From: Pocillopora verrucosa
Taxonomy: Eukaryota > Cnidaria > Anthozoa > Scleractinia > Pocilloporidae
DNA length: 64,000 nt
Reading direction: 5' to 3'
Assembly (NCBI RefSeq): GCF_036669915.1
Contig: NC_089318.1
Location: 10,112,390 to 10,176,389 of the forward strand
In this document: positions 54,052-64,000 of the stretch, piece by piece
How the letters are laid out: each line of letters opens with the position of its first letter
Numbering within the stretch: position 1 is the first letter of the stretch
The notes under the pieces: generated by a model
The model's database searches: none
What the model saw: only the letters and a program-made list of their open reading frames with translations
Told to the model about the DNA's origin: nothing
Made by a program: the position numbers and the translations under genes

Positions 54052-57000
54052 ATGGCGGACGTCTGGGTTGGAGGTGAAATTGGAGTTTTGAAAGGTAAGA
54101 TCATTAGGACTGTGATTGAAAGCTCCCTTTACAATGCAGAATATATCCAAGGAATTGAAATGAAAGCAGCAGTAACCACCCGGTTTTTTTTTGTCGTGTA
54201 TATAATTAAGACGGTTCGCTTGGTCTCCGCACGTGTGACCATTGGAACACATCACTCTTAAAATTTTTTCTCCCATCGCACGTGTGAATGGTACAGAAAT
54301 TCTGCCAATGAATTTGATTTAGTGTCAAATAGACAGTGTATAAGAATTAAAAAATGGATATACAACCAAATCCTAAGGTTCAGCCAGCGGAAGAAGTACA
54401 AACATTCATTCCTGTAGTTGCGAGAGATTAACAATGCGGCAAGAAACAGCTTTAAGTGAGATATTGGAGTTAATTGGCTGTCTATATTCACAAGAAAAAT
54501 GTTGAAAATCTAGGGTTTGTAAATTAAGTTCCTTTAAAGGAGTAAAAAAAAAGTTGAGAAGCAAATGGTGCTATTGTTACTTGCTCAGTTTCACGTTAAA
54601 ACTGACAACCTTTATTCACTACGAAATCATTATAATTTATACAAATTGCGGTGCTCGTCCTTATGCTAATTGCATATTTGTTCATGCTGTGTAAGTGCGA
54701 AGGTGACAATTACATGGTGCAACACCTTTCCTCTTTTGAAAGATGAAAGTTAAGGATAGCACAATTTGATTTTGATAGCACAATTATTTTACTCCATAAC
54801 AAAGTCCCTAAATCTTGGGAGAGGCCTTTGTTGTCTCATTGAACAGTGTAATGTGGATATAGGCCCTTGTTCTCTCTCAGGAGAAGGTTCTACTGGTTGA
54901 TCTCTGTGTGTAGGCTCACTTTCAGGAAAGAATACAATTTCCAGGTGGTCATCTGCTCTTTCATATTTCTTCTCTGGTTCAACCTTTGCCTCTCTAATCT
55001 GTGTGTGATTCCTCTGAACTGGTCCCATTGAGGTATTAACAATGCAAGACCTTGGTGCAGTACTTCCAATAATTTTCCATATATCCAGGATTGGTGCTTA
55101 TTTGCTGGCTTGGGTTTTAGGAACACTTTTTCCCCCTTTGAAAACTCTCTAAGGGGCTGCAAGACCCTCTTGTTGTACTGAGCCATTGATCTTCACCTTC
55201 TTTCTGCAATGTTTTCATACACCAGACTTGGGATGCTGCCTGAAGGGTGAGTTGGTGGTCTGCTGTAGGGGTGATATCTTTGAGTCTTCTTGCCATGAGA
55301 TGCTGAGCTGGTAAGAAGTTGTAACCCTGTTGAGGCGTGTTTCTGTATGCTAGGAGAGCCAGATAAAGATCCTCTTTTTGAGATTTCTTCAGGATGTTCT
55401 TGGCAATTTTGGTTGCTGACTCTGCTCTCCCATTTCCCTGGCTTTAGTAAGGTGATGATTTGACTATGGTGAAACCATATTCTTGAGCAAATCTTAAGTA
55501 TTCGTGAATTTTGAATTGTGGGCCATTGTCTATTATCTACTCATCTGAGATCTCATGGCAAGCAAACTGTTGCTTTATTGCTCTGATCACTGAGTGAGCT
55601 GTGGTGTTTCTGCTGAGGGAGTCAAGTTCAATGTAATCACTGTAATGGTCCACCATTACAAGGTAGTTATTTCTGTTTAATTGGAAGAGGTCAGCACTTA
55701 TTTTTGACCATGGTCTGGTCTGTATTGTGTGAGATTTCATTGGTTCTTGTGGTTGCTTGTTAACGTATTGGGCACAACGACCTCATGAAAGGCATTTTTT
55801 CCTTGATTGCTGCTTGCTTTCCAGGCCAAAAAAGAGACTTGCATGCTCTTTTTATGCTGCTATCGGCCCTTTGGTGCACTCTGTGTATTTTCTGCAACAT
55901 CTCTTCTGGTATCGAAGAAGAGACAATAACTTAGTGAGATCAATAGGGTACTCCACTATAAACAGAAATTTCATCTCTGAAACTCCAATACTGCCTTAGT
56001 TGCTTCAGCTTTTCCTTTCTTTCTGCAGGCCACCCACTAGTTATTAATGACACAGGGATACCAGGATTGGATCTTTAGTGGTCTCTTGTTTGATTCGTTG
56101 CTTGGTTTCAATATTCATCTCAGCTAATTCCATTGGGAACACTTTGTATTCTTTCCTAGCACTGGTTGTTGAAGGATGATCAGTGACAGGAACACGAGAC
56201 AAAGTGTTGGCTACGTAAAATTCCTTTCCTTTCTTATATCGAACTGAAAATTGATATCTTTGTAGCTTGAGCATCATTTGCTGCAGTTGTCGAGGGGCTT
56301 TGTAGAGAGGCTTCTTGAAGATTGTCTCGAGCGTCTGTGATTATCTGTATTTGATTGTCTTGATTATCTGTATATACTGTGATGTTGTCTTCTGTACAAG
56401 TACTAGTGCCACTTTTCCATGCAAGAGACAATTGCGAGACACTTCTTTTCAATTTGAGCATAATTCTCCTTGGTGCTTTTTAGTGTGTGTGATGTGAAGC
56501 AAACAGGCTAATTGTTTTGTAACAGTGTGCCTCTAATTGCATCTTCAGATGCATCCACTCGTAGAGTTGCAGGAATAGTAGGATTGTAGTAGTCTCTTCG
56601 GAGGTGTGGATTCAAATCCCACTGCTGCCACCAAGTTACTTGCTCAGTTCCATGTTAAAAACTGATAACCTTTATTCATTACCAAATCATTACAATTTAT
56701 ACAAAGTGCGGTGCTCATGTTTATACTTATTGCATAGTTGTGCATGCTGTGTGAGTGCGAAGGTGACAATCACATAGTGCAACACTATGATTACTTGTAT
56801 GCAAGGTGAGTTAAGCTTTGGAAGGATCAGCACTTTTTACGTTAGAATTACCTTTGTTCAGCAATAATAAATTTAAAAACAACTTAGAAATGTATCTTTG
56901 CTATATTTTTCCCTCTAACCACCAGAGGATTTCTGGGTTCATGCTGATAGTTGTTTCATTACTTTTCAGGAGTTGATCTCAAGAAGTCATCATTCACAAA

Positions 57001-60000
57001 TCATAGTGTTGGAGAAAATGCAAGTAGAAACCATGAAATATGTTCCATGTCCTGGAATGATGACAATGAAAATCAGGTATTATTTGCTTCACACCTTGCA
57101 GCTGATAATGAAGATTGTCACACCATGGGAGTTGACTGAATTATTCATTGTGGTTATATTGGTGCAAAGTTTAAGACACAAGATTACATAATGTAATGGA
57201 ATATGATATAAATTCCACTCTTCTGGCAGATCCTTTTAGGATCAGCAAATGGTATTGTCAAGACCTTTGATGTAACAAAGAAGGAATTTGTCAGCGAATG
57301 GAGTCATCCTGTGGGAAAAGGAAAGTTGAAAGGACTGTTCAAGTGGAACAGGTACATTGTGTATTGTACTGTTAGTGGATATGGTGGGTACCGTTAGTTT
57401 TGAAACACTTAGTTAGTACATACTTTATTATCGTTTTTGTACTGGTTCATTTCTATTAATAAGTCTTTCATTAGTTAATGATTATTACACAATAAGTTTG
57501 TTATCTCCAATCAATTCCCATTTAAGTACATGTGTAAAGATTCTATTTTGGTCATTGCTACTAAATCATAGCTGCTAAATCATTGCTGCTAAATCATTGC
57601 TTATTGCTACAAGCTATTTGCTACCATTAGGAGCCTAGACCAAAGTAAGTCTTTATTTCTTTTACATTTTCATTGTTTACCTTTTGTATGTGTTATTGGT
57701 GTAGTTTTTGTATTCAGTTTTCAGTGCAATTGCTTCATTTTAGTTAGGTTAATGTTACATTTTGCAACACTTTTTTCTTAGTTTAGTTTCTTGTGTATTT
57801 TGTACTAGTTCGAACCACATACACACACAACCTCAACCGTTATTTCCATAAAGCAAAATTACATCTTAGTGCTATCATCTAAAATTAATAAAGATCACTT
57901 GACATTCTATGTGCATTTGAATTGTTCGCTCAGCCACTTAGGTAACCTTCTGAGGCTACAGGTACATTTACTTGACTCAAGTTTGAAGAGGTCCATGTTT
58001 AGGTCTAGGGGAGTATCAATGTATTTTGTTCCTGGCCAAGACACTTTTTAAATCACTATAATGCCCTACCCTACCCAAGAATAGGAATGGCAACCAGAGA
58101 TTTGCTAGGGAAAGGGAATTAAATTCTATTTGGAAATAACTTTTTGTTACTTGTACATATGTACAAGATGTATATTGGTATGGAGGTGCATTACAATGAT
58201 TGTTTCACAAAAACTAAAGAAATTCCTGCACGCAATAGTTCTCTTTTTATGTCAGAATAAAGGACTTTATTGACAAAAAGAAGACAACACATGCCTCGCA
58301 GTATGGCTTCCCTAAGGCTCACTCTTCAGATCATGCAATCTGTGATATTGTCACGACTTTACAGAACAATATGGATAAGCATTATTTTTGGTGTGGTGTT
58401 TTTATTGATTTAAAAAAGTCTTTTGACAATGTCAATCACAAAATATTACTTGATAACCTTCATTTTTATGGTTTTTGAGGGATTATCAACAAGTGATTCA
58501 AATGCAACCAACTCAAATTGAATCACACTTATCAACTAAACTAATTTCTCCCTGTGGTGTCCCTCAGGGTTTAGTTTCAGGACCACTCCTCCTTTACTTT
58601 ATATAAGTGATAGCTCTGTAGCTCTGTTCCAGTAAAAATTAAATTTTTCTGATTTAGTAAGGGCCTCAAGTCTTTAGAACAGATGGTCAATGCTGAACTG
58701 GCCTCAAGTCTTTAGAACAGACAGTCAATGCTGAACAGAACTATTTACATGACTGGCAAACAACAAATAAATTAACTTCACGAAATAAGTATATTTGATA
58801 GTGAAACAAAGAGTCAGTTTAGTAAGAGTTACATCATTCAAGTATTTAATAGATGTTTTAATCAATGGAAATCTTTCTTAGAAAAACCAAGTTGACTATG
58901 TTATCACTAAAATGAGTAAGACCATAGGAATAATTGCTAAACTGAGATACTTTGTTCCATCATCTGTTCTTATAATGATTTATGAATTCTTAATTTTACC
59001 TTATTTAATATATGGACTCATTGCTTGGGGTAATGTGTCTAAAAACTATCTAAACAAAATTGTTATTCTCCAAAAAGAAGTATTACATTTTTAAAATCTA
59101 CTTTATTGATAGAAAAAACATGCAATCCCCTTATTTGTAAAGGCAAAATGTCTACCTATTACAATCTTATATTATGAAGCTGTATGTAAATTAATGCTCT
59201 ATGTTTATAAAGACAGTGCACCTTCTAACATCATGAAACTTTTTACAAGAAGGCCAAGCATCCATACCTATACCACCTACTTGTCACAGTCGCAACTCTT
59301 TAGTGTTAAGTACTCTAGGCTAAAAATGCAAAGGAAGGCCTCTTCAGATGTTAGTGTCAAAATCTGGAATGAGATACCTAATGAATATAAAATTTGTTGA
59401 AGAAATACTTCAAAAAAGGAAACAATAAGACTTCTCTTCAATATTTTAAAGACTGAATATTCCAGTATGGAAACTGATGAGATGATGCTAAAATTCAAAC
59501 AGAGCAAATTTAAAACAAATTGAACCAGTTCTACAATATGTTTTGTACACCTAGAAATTCTAGGACTTTTCTCCTTTACGATGAACGACTTTCATTTTCC
59601 TTTTTTTTCTTTCCTTGTGTATCCTTAAATGTTTTTGTGTGTTTTATTTCTTCACTTCTTTATTATTTCCTGTGTAATATAATTAATTTATATCTAATTT
59701 AGTTAAGAAAAAAATTAAATCGCCTGATTAGTATCTGGTCACAGAATATTGTGTATATAGAAAAGAAAGTAAAATGTAAGTGTGAAAGTGTGAAGTGATT
59801 TGAGATAAAGTATCACAAATCTTAAACAAAGAAAAAACAAATCAGCTAAGGATGAAATAATTTGCACTTGATTCCAATTTAACCTGTCAGCATGTACATG
59901 GAAGTGTAGAAGATATTTAAGATTTTATTATTATTAAGAATTCATGCAGTGGTAATGCTATTTTTTTATACATTTACATTTTTTACTTATGCATTGATTG

Positions 60001-63000
60001 TGTTAATTGCAGTGCCATTGTTTCTTGTGTGGATTCAGGATTGTTGCAGATATGGAAAGATCATGAAAATCCTGTAAGTGTTTAGTTTTCCAATTAAGGT
60101 ACAAATGGTTCAAGTTGTTATAATTATACTCTGTCATAGAACACTGATGCTTTGCTTAAAAATATTACTTAAAAAAAAAACAAGGATATAATTATTTTAC
60201 TATTTTTATCTGTTTTTGTTTTGATCAGTAATATGTTGAAACACTTTCATTTTGTAAGACAATGTGAATAGAAAGAGATTGTGTAGAGTGGCTCTCAAGT
60301 TCTGTGTGCATTTTGTTATAGCTTTTATTAGTACTGCTTAGATAGAGTATTGAATTTTTGGCCTGAGACCAAAATTTATACATGAATTGTTACACGTGTA
60401 TAGCATAGTAGGGGTTTCATTTAAAGCCAGTTACCAGTGGTCTACTGCCACCCATAAGACCTCTTGCTGTTTCGCCTTACTGCCCCTGTCCTGCCACTAA
60501 GCAATGACTTCTGCTTGCCAACAGTAGTTATTTTAAAACCAGTATTATAATAGTAATTCAAAAACCTTTTTAATTATTTTATTAGATAGACATTAAAGTT
60601 GGAAGCCATGTGTCTGCTGCGCGGCAAAACTCTCTGTGTCCATCTCAAGTAGGGACAGGTGGACAGAAAAATGACTTGAAACTCTGGGACCTGAACAGAC
60701 CTGGGGAGCCAACTTTCAGAGCTAAGAATGTACTTTACACCTTTTACTTCACTTGTTAATATTTTTGTTACCATATGTCACAGAATTATTGGCAATTTAG
60801 GTTGCAGTCATTGACCATGGCCATGCATTGTTTTTGTGGCAAATGATAATTGAGGTGCCAAGCAGAAGCATTAGAGTCCTTGTCAATTGGGGAGCAATCA
60901 CTGTCAAGTTTTTCTCATCATTTAAATGGATATTTACATGTATAATCATTTGTAACTAGTAAGCAAATAATTATTTAGACTTTTCACACACACACACACA
61001 CAAGTGCACACATTGATGTTTTCTTCGCTCTTTGAAAGATTTTCTATACCCCATAGTGTGGTGCAGCAAAACCAAATGAGTACAATCTCAAATCACTTTG
61101 ATGGTCCATTGAAAATGTTTTACTTCTGAATAACAAACCCAGCAAATCCAAGAAACCATAAATAAAAAGCTCATGAATATGCATTTACAGTGTATTTCTG
61201 TGATCTTTGATTTATTAAATGGAATTCCATATTGTCCAAGTAATCCTGGGAACTTTCCAACTTTTCCTTCAGGTGCCAAATGACTTCCTGGACCTTCAAG
61301 TTCCCATCTGGGTGTGTGACCTTGGCTTTCTTCCCAGTCAAGGATCACATTCCAAGGTTGTAGTTGGAACAGGATATCATCAGGTGCGACTCTATGACAC
61401 CAAGGCACAGCGACGTCCAGTACTTAGCTTTGACTTTGGAGAGTCTCCAATCTCAGCATTAGCTGTGACAGATGATGAAAAGTAAGACTAATTTTTTTGT
61501 CTTTACCTCTAAGTGTGGGGATTTTAAATTTTTTATACAAAGGGGACCTCCAGCCACTGTTGATTGTAAAGATAACTGCATCATCAATCTAATCTACTGT
61601 TGTTATACATACATCTAATACAGCATCTAATTTCTCCTTACAGTAAGACAACTGAATCATTCATTAAGATCATGAGAATAAAGGGAATGATCACCAACCA
61701 AAGAAGCTTTGATTGCTAAACAAATTCTCCTTGTCAGTGCTAAAGGAAATGTATAGAGAAGAGTATGGAGACTTGGGATACTGATGTTGGGGTGTAAAGG
61801 GTTAAGAACGTGGCTTTTTCAGTCATTAACCTTCACAAGTCAAGGAATTGTTCTCAAGTTTAAGACATCTTTAGTTTAAGATAATACCACTTTACCATAA
61901 TCTCTTTTGTGGCAATGATGTTATTACTCGTGCCTTTATTTTTAATGCTGAAGAGAACATCATTGTGGTAAAGAAAAGATTAATCTTGTTTTCTTTGTTC
62001 TTTACCCATCAGTGTTGTTATTGTGGGGAATACAGTTGGAACAATGGGAAGCATTGACCTGAGAAAGGGTGAGAACAATTGGGGTTTAAATTTTTAACTA
62101 ATTTCTACGTGAAGGTATGTTACACTATGTATTTGCTTCACTGATGTGGTTATAACAGGTGATCGTTACCACTTGAGGTAATTCCAATTATCCAAGAGCT
62201 ATTTTCAATTGAGTTTCAAAGGTGATCCTGGATTGCTTTGGTTTTGCTTTACTTTGCTCTGTGATTGGTCCAGAAAACCTATGCCACAATCTCAACCAAT
62301 CAAATACAAAACTAAAACCAATCTCCATTCGGTCACTCGCGTTTTCCCGCGCTTCAAGCAGGTTGCCTGTTTTACTTTGAGTTCTCATTGGTTACCTTGT
62401 TCTGTTTGAAGGCTGTGGTTACTTTGGTGTTAGATTTTCGTACCTTAGTCGAAAACTGCTATATTTTCACCCAAATGTTATCCTCCTCTTCTCCCCAGCA
62501 TTTCATCAGATTTCCCTGACAATTCGCCGGAAACCTATTTATACTCTGGGGTAAAAAGAGGCACTGTGCGACTAAACGGCGTGTTCTGCCCAAAAACACA
62601 ACACACTGATCCAGTCGGGTCATGGCCCAGACTTCTTGACCCGGAGTCTAGTGCACCAGGAGCCCATTAATTTACATTAGTAATGGGCTCCTGCATGGGC
62701 TCCTGGCTCCTGAGTGCACTAACCACAATGAGTGTGGAGTATCAATATTTAATTCTCAAGTTTTCAATTTTTGTCTTCCAATTCCTTTTCATCATTGAAA
62801 GAAATATTTAAAGAAGGCTATTGATGGAACAATGATTTTGGACTCATTCTCTTTCTATTATCTTTTCAACTCTTCCCATTTCGTTTTGAGCTCTTATCCC
62901 TCTCTGCTGTCACGCTTTTCTCCAGAGCGGTTGCGTGACGATATACTCAGTTACTTACTACCGAAATGATTCGAACAATATTCACTCGTTGCTGTACACG

Positions 63001-63990
63001 GGTTTGGGAGTAAGGATTTAGATGAGGACAGGCACTCGAGAATTAATTGTCGATGTCTTATCAAGAAAAATGTTGCATCGTTTGATATGAAACCAATTTG
63101 TTCATTCCAGGTCAACTTAAGGGTCATTTTAAAGGTTTTGCAGGTGGAATTCGCTGTATTTCGTGTCTTGATAAACAGCAGATGGTAGTTTCTTGTGGAC
63201 TCGATAAGTTTCTTCGCGTTCATCATCTCCATAATAGAAAACTTCTTCATAAGGTAGGCTTATCATGTTCCTGGCAAATTCTTTGCTTTAGTAGTGACGA
63301 AAAATGCACAGTTTATTTTGGCGGTTTGCAATTTGCGATCTGTGGCCTTTTCTATGTTTGCCGAGAAGTTTTTTTAAGGATTAAGAATTTTTCTTTTCTT
63401 GTATGTATTTATTCATTCATTTTTTTTGGAAATTGGGCTCGTGAAACGCCAATAGTGAGAGGTTTTTGGTTTACTCTTTTAACTATAGAAAAGAGCTCCG
63501 TTTATGTCTCTCTTTTTTGCCTCTCTGCTTCAAGAACTATGGTTTGTTTACTTTCATTGACATGCAATAAGATTTTCTCTCCTGGAGGTGTATCAGGTTT
63601 ACCTTACTTGCAATCGTCCCGTAACATTATTTTTGGTTTCATGGTGTCTAGTACGTCACCTTTTAAGTCTCTATTTTAAAACATTTTTATTTGTAGTTTG
63701 TTCTGCAAGTTTTGGCACAAAAGTTTGTTACTGTTAAGGGTTCAATCCTCAGATCACTGTCGTCGAGTGTACACGTAGCAGTAATGTTACGACTTAGCAT
63801 TTGGTGGGGGCATGCCACGGCTTTTTCACAAATGTTGTCTGATTTATCACTATTTACCTCTTTATTATCTTTTTGATTGCAGATATACTTGAAATCTGTC
63901 CTTAATTGCTTATTGATTTCAGCCAAGGAGATAGAAAAACAGGTTCCTAGTAAAACCATTTCATTATACACTCAATTACAAAAACGTTGA
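54052..63990 (+). CDS. WDR74: WDR74 homologue, at least 9 exons
   Basis: Exons: 54052-54094, 56970-57076, 57230-57351, 60013-60073, 60586-60729, 61273-61481, 62013-62068, 63111-63253 and 63883 to 63990 or an earlier donor. All GT-AG joins keep one frame. The product matches WD repeat protein 74, a nucleolar factor for 60S ribosome maturation that works with the AAA ATPase NVL: VWVGGEIGVLKGVDL at the start, SCVDSGLLQIW, KLWDLNRPGEPTFRAKN, FLDLQVPIWVCD, GTGYHQVRLYD, AQRRPVL, VIVGNTVGTMGSIDLRKG, SCGLDKFLRVHHL and IYLKSVLNCLL follow the family order. As read, exon 9 ends at TGA 63988-63990, giving about 330 aa without the usual basic C-tail; a donor at CAG/GTTCCT (63943) would instead lead to exons beyond the window. 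Introns 1 and 3 carry retroelements. Confidence 0.88.
54575..56784 (-). mobile_element. Ty3/Gypsy-type LTR retrotransposon, internally deleted, in WDR74 intron 1
   Basis: Two LTRs of about 150 bp (54575-54724 and about 56635-56784) are flanked by the 4-bp target duplication CTAT (54571-54574 and 56785-56788). On the minus strand the 5' LTR is at the right. The primer-binding site next to it (56608-56633) is complementary to the 3' end of tRNA-Leu (TGGTGGCAGCAGTGGGAT). The polypurine tract AAAAGAGGAAAGG precedes the left LTR. Internal fragments encode the RNase H end (KENYAQIEKKCLAIV; RYQFSVRYKKGKEF) and an integrase core (WSKISADLFQLN, YLVMVDHYSDYIEL, AHSVIRAIKQQF), all with stops. At 2.2 kb it lacks gag, protease and most of the reverse transcriptase, so it is non-autonomous. 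Confidence 0.88.
57541..57605 (+). repeat. Short tandem repeat in WDR74 intron 3
   Basis: Three to four units of CTGCTAAATCATTG with small changes. Confidence 0.7.
58230..59510 (+). mobile_element. Non-LTR retrotransposon (LINE) fragment in WDR74 intron 3
   Basis: Broken frames encode QYGFPKAHSSDHAICDIVTT, VFIDLKKSFDNVNHKILLDN (the reverse transcriptase D-x-K/S-A-F-D region) and, near 58560, a degraded GVPQG. Then come IGIIAKLRYFVPSSVLIMIY and YLIYGLIAWGN, and near 59200-59400 LYVYKDSAPSNIMKLF and SSDVSVKIWNEIP, the usual C-terminal end of such LINE ORF2 proteins. The YxDD core is lost in a gap around 58620. Same strand as the host gene. Inactive. Confidence 0.82.
60989..61004 (+). repeat. 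(CA)n microsatellite
   Basis: Short ACACACAC run in WDR74 intron 5. Confidence 0.85.
61640..61806 (-). repeat. MITE-like repeat, family D, in WDR74 intron 6
   Basis: In reverse orientation it starts TTAACCCTTTACACCCCAAC and contains ATTTCCTTTAGCACTGACAA and AGAATTTGTTTAGCAATC, paralleling the copies at 35140 and 47512. Confidence 0.5.
62195..62445. repeat. Dispersed MITE-like repeat, family F, in WDR74 intron 7
   Basis: Starts near TTTTCAATTGAGTTTCAAAG and contains GCTTTGGTTTTGCTTTACTT, GTGATTGGTCCAGAAAACC, CAATCTCAACCAATCA, TTTTCCCGCGCTTCAAG, TTGAGTTCTCATTGGTTACC and, near the right end, TTACTTTGGTGTTAGATTTTCG, inversely related to the left end. Several internal ATTGGT/ACCAAT pairs give it a palindromic character. 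It resembles a repeat I recall as common in coral genomes. Confidence 0.55.
62446..63110. other. Rest of WDR74 intron 7
   Basis: CATTACTAATGGGCTCCTGC-type phrases (GGGCTCCTG repeated at about 62684 and 62697) are the only notable structure. Confidence 0.35.
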
Positions 63991-64000
63991 CACCTTAGAA

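Noticed and set aside
58912-59400. Plus-strand ORFs inside WDR74 intron 3 as host genes
   Set aside because: They encode the C-terminal part of a LINE reverse transcriptase and are broken by stops.

Overview
The window looks like nuclear DNA of an anthozoan cnidarian, most probably a stony coral. It is AT-rich with GT-AG introns. It carries animal genes (SPATA7, MINPP1 and WDR74 homologues), a local array of intronless rhodopsin-like receptors, Penelope-like, LINE and Ty3/Gypsy remnants, and many short hairpin or tRNA-derived repeats of the kind common in coral genomes. The species assignment is inference; no search was run.

Layout. (1) 0-31 kb holds a head-to-tail plus-strand array of single-exon class A GPCR genes at 48, 4778, 21702, 25364 and 29372. 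It also has a copy truncated after TM5 (12234) and two older relics (24658 and 26735). Between them lie a 2.1-kb minisatellite with a 32-bp unit, Penelope-like remnants, a 359-bp tandem repeat and several repeat families. (2) 33.8-37.1 kb holds a multi-exon plus-strand gene that long-ORF calling misses; its exons were recovered from splice sites and phase, and its product is not recognised. (3) 39.2-39.9 kb holds a two-exon gene for a small secreted, cysteine-containing peptide precursor with a TATA box and a furin-type site. It is followed by a three-unit 267-bp tandem repeat. (4) 41.6-45.3 kb holds two more receptors on the minus strand, with duplicated 5' flanks. (5) 46.9-64 kb is a conserved housekeeping block: SPATA7 (+, 8 exons), MINPP1 (-, intronless) and WDR74 (+, at least 9 exons). 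MINPP1 and WDR74 share a 194-bp divergent promoter. WDR74 introns contain an LTR-element deletion derivative with intact target-site duplication, a LINE fragment and short repeats.

Biology. The receptors keep N1.50, D2.50, DRY, W4.50 and NPxxY. All full-length copies lack the CWxP motif of TM6 (CYGI or CYGS instead) and the usual TM3 cysteine. Shared upstream blocks, start-codon context and 3' flanks show that copies arose by segmental duplication with their promoters, followed by decay of some. The peptide gene lies between the plus and minus receptor blocks; a ligand-receptor link would be pure speculation. The rest of the window is intergenic DNA dominated by old mobile elements.
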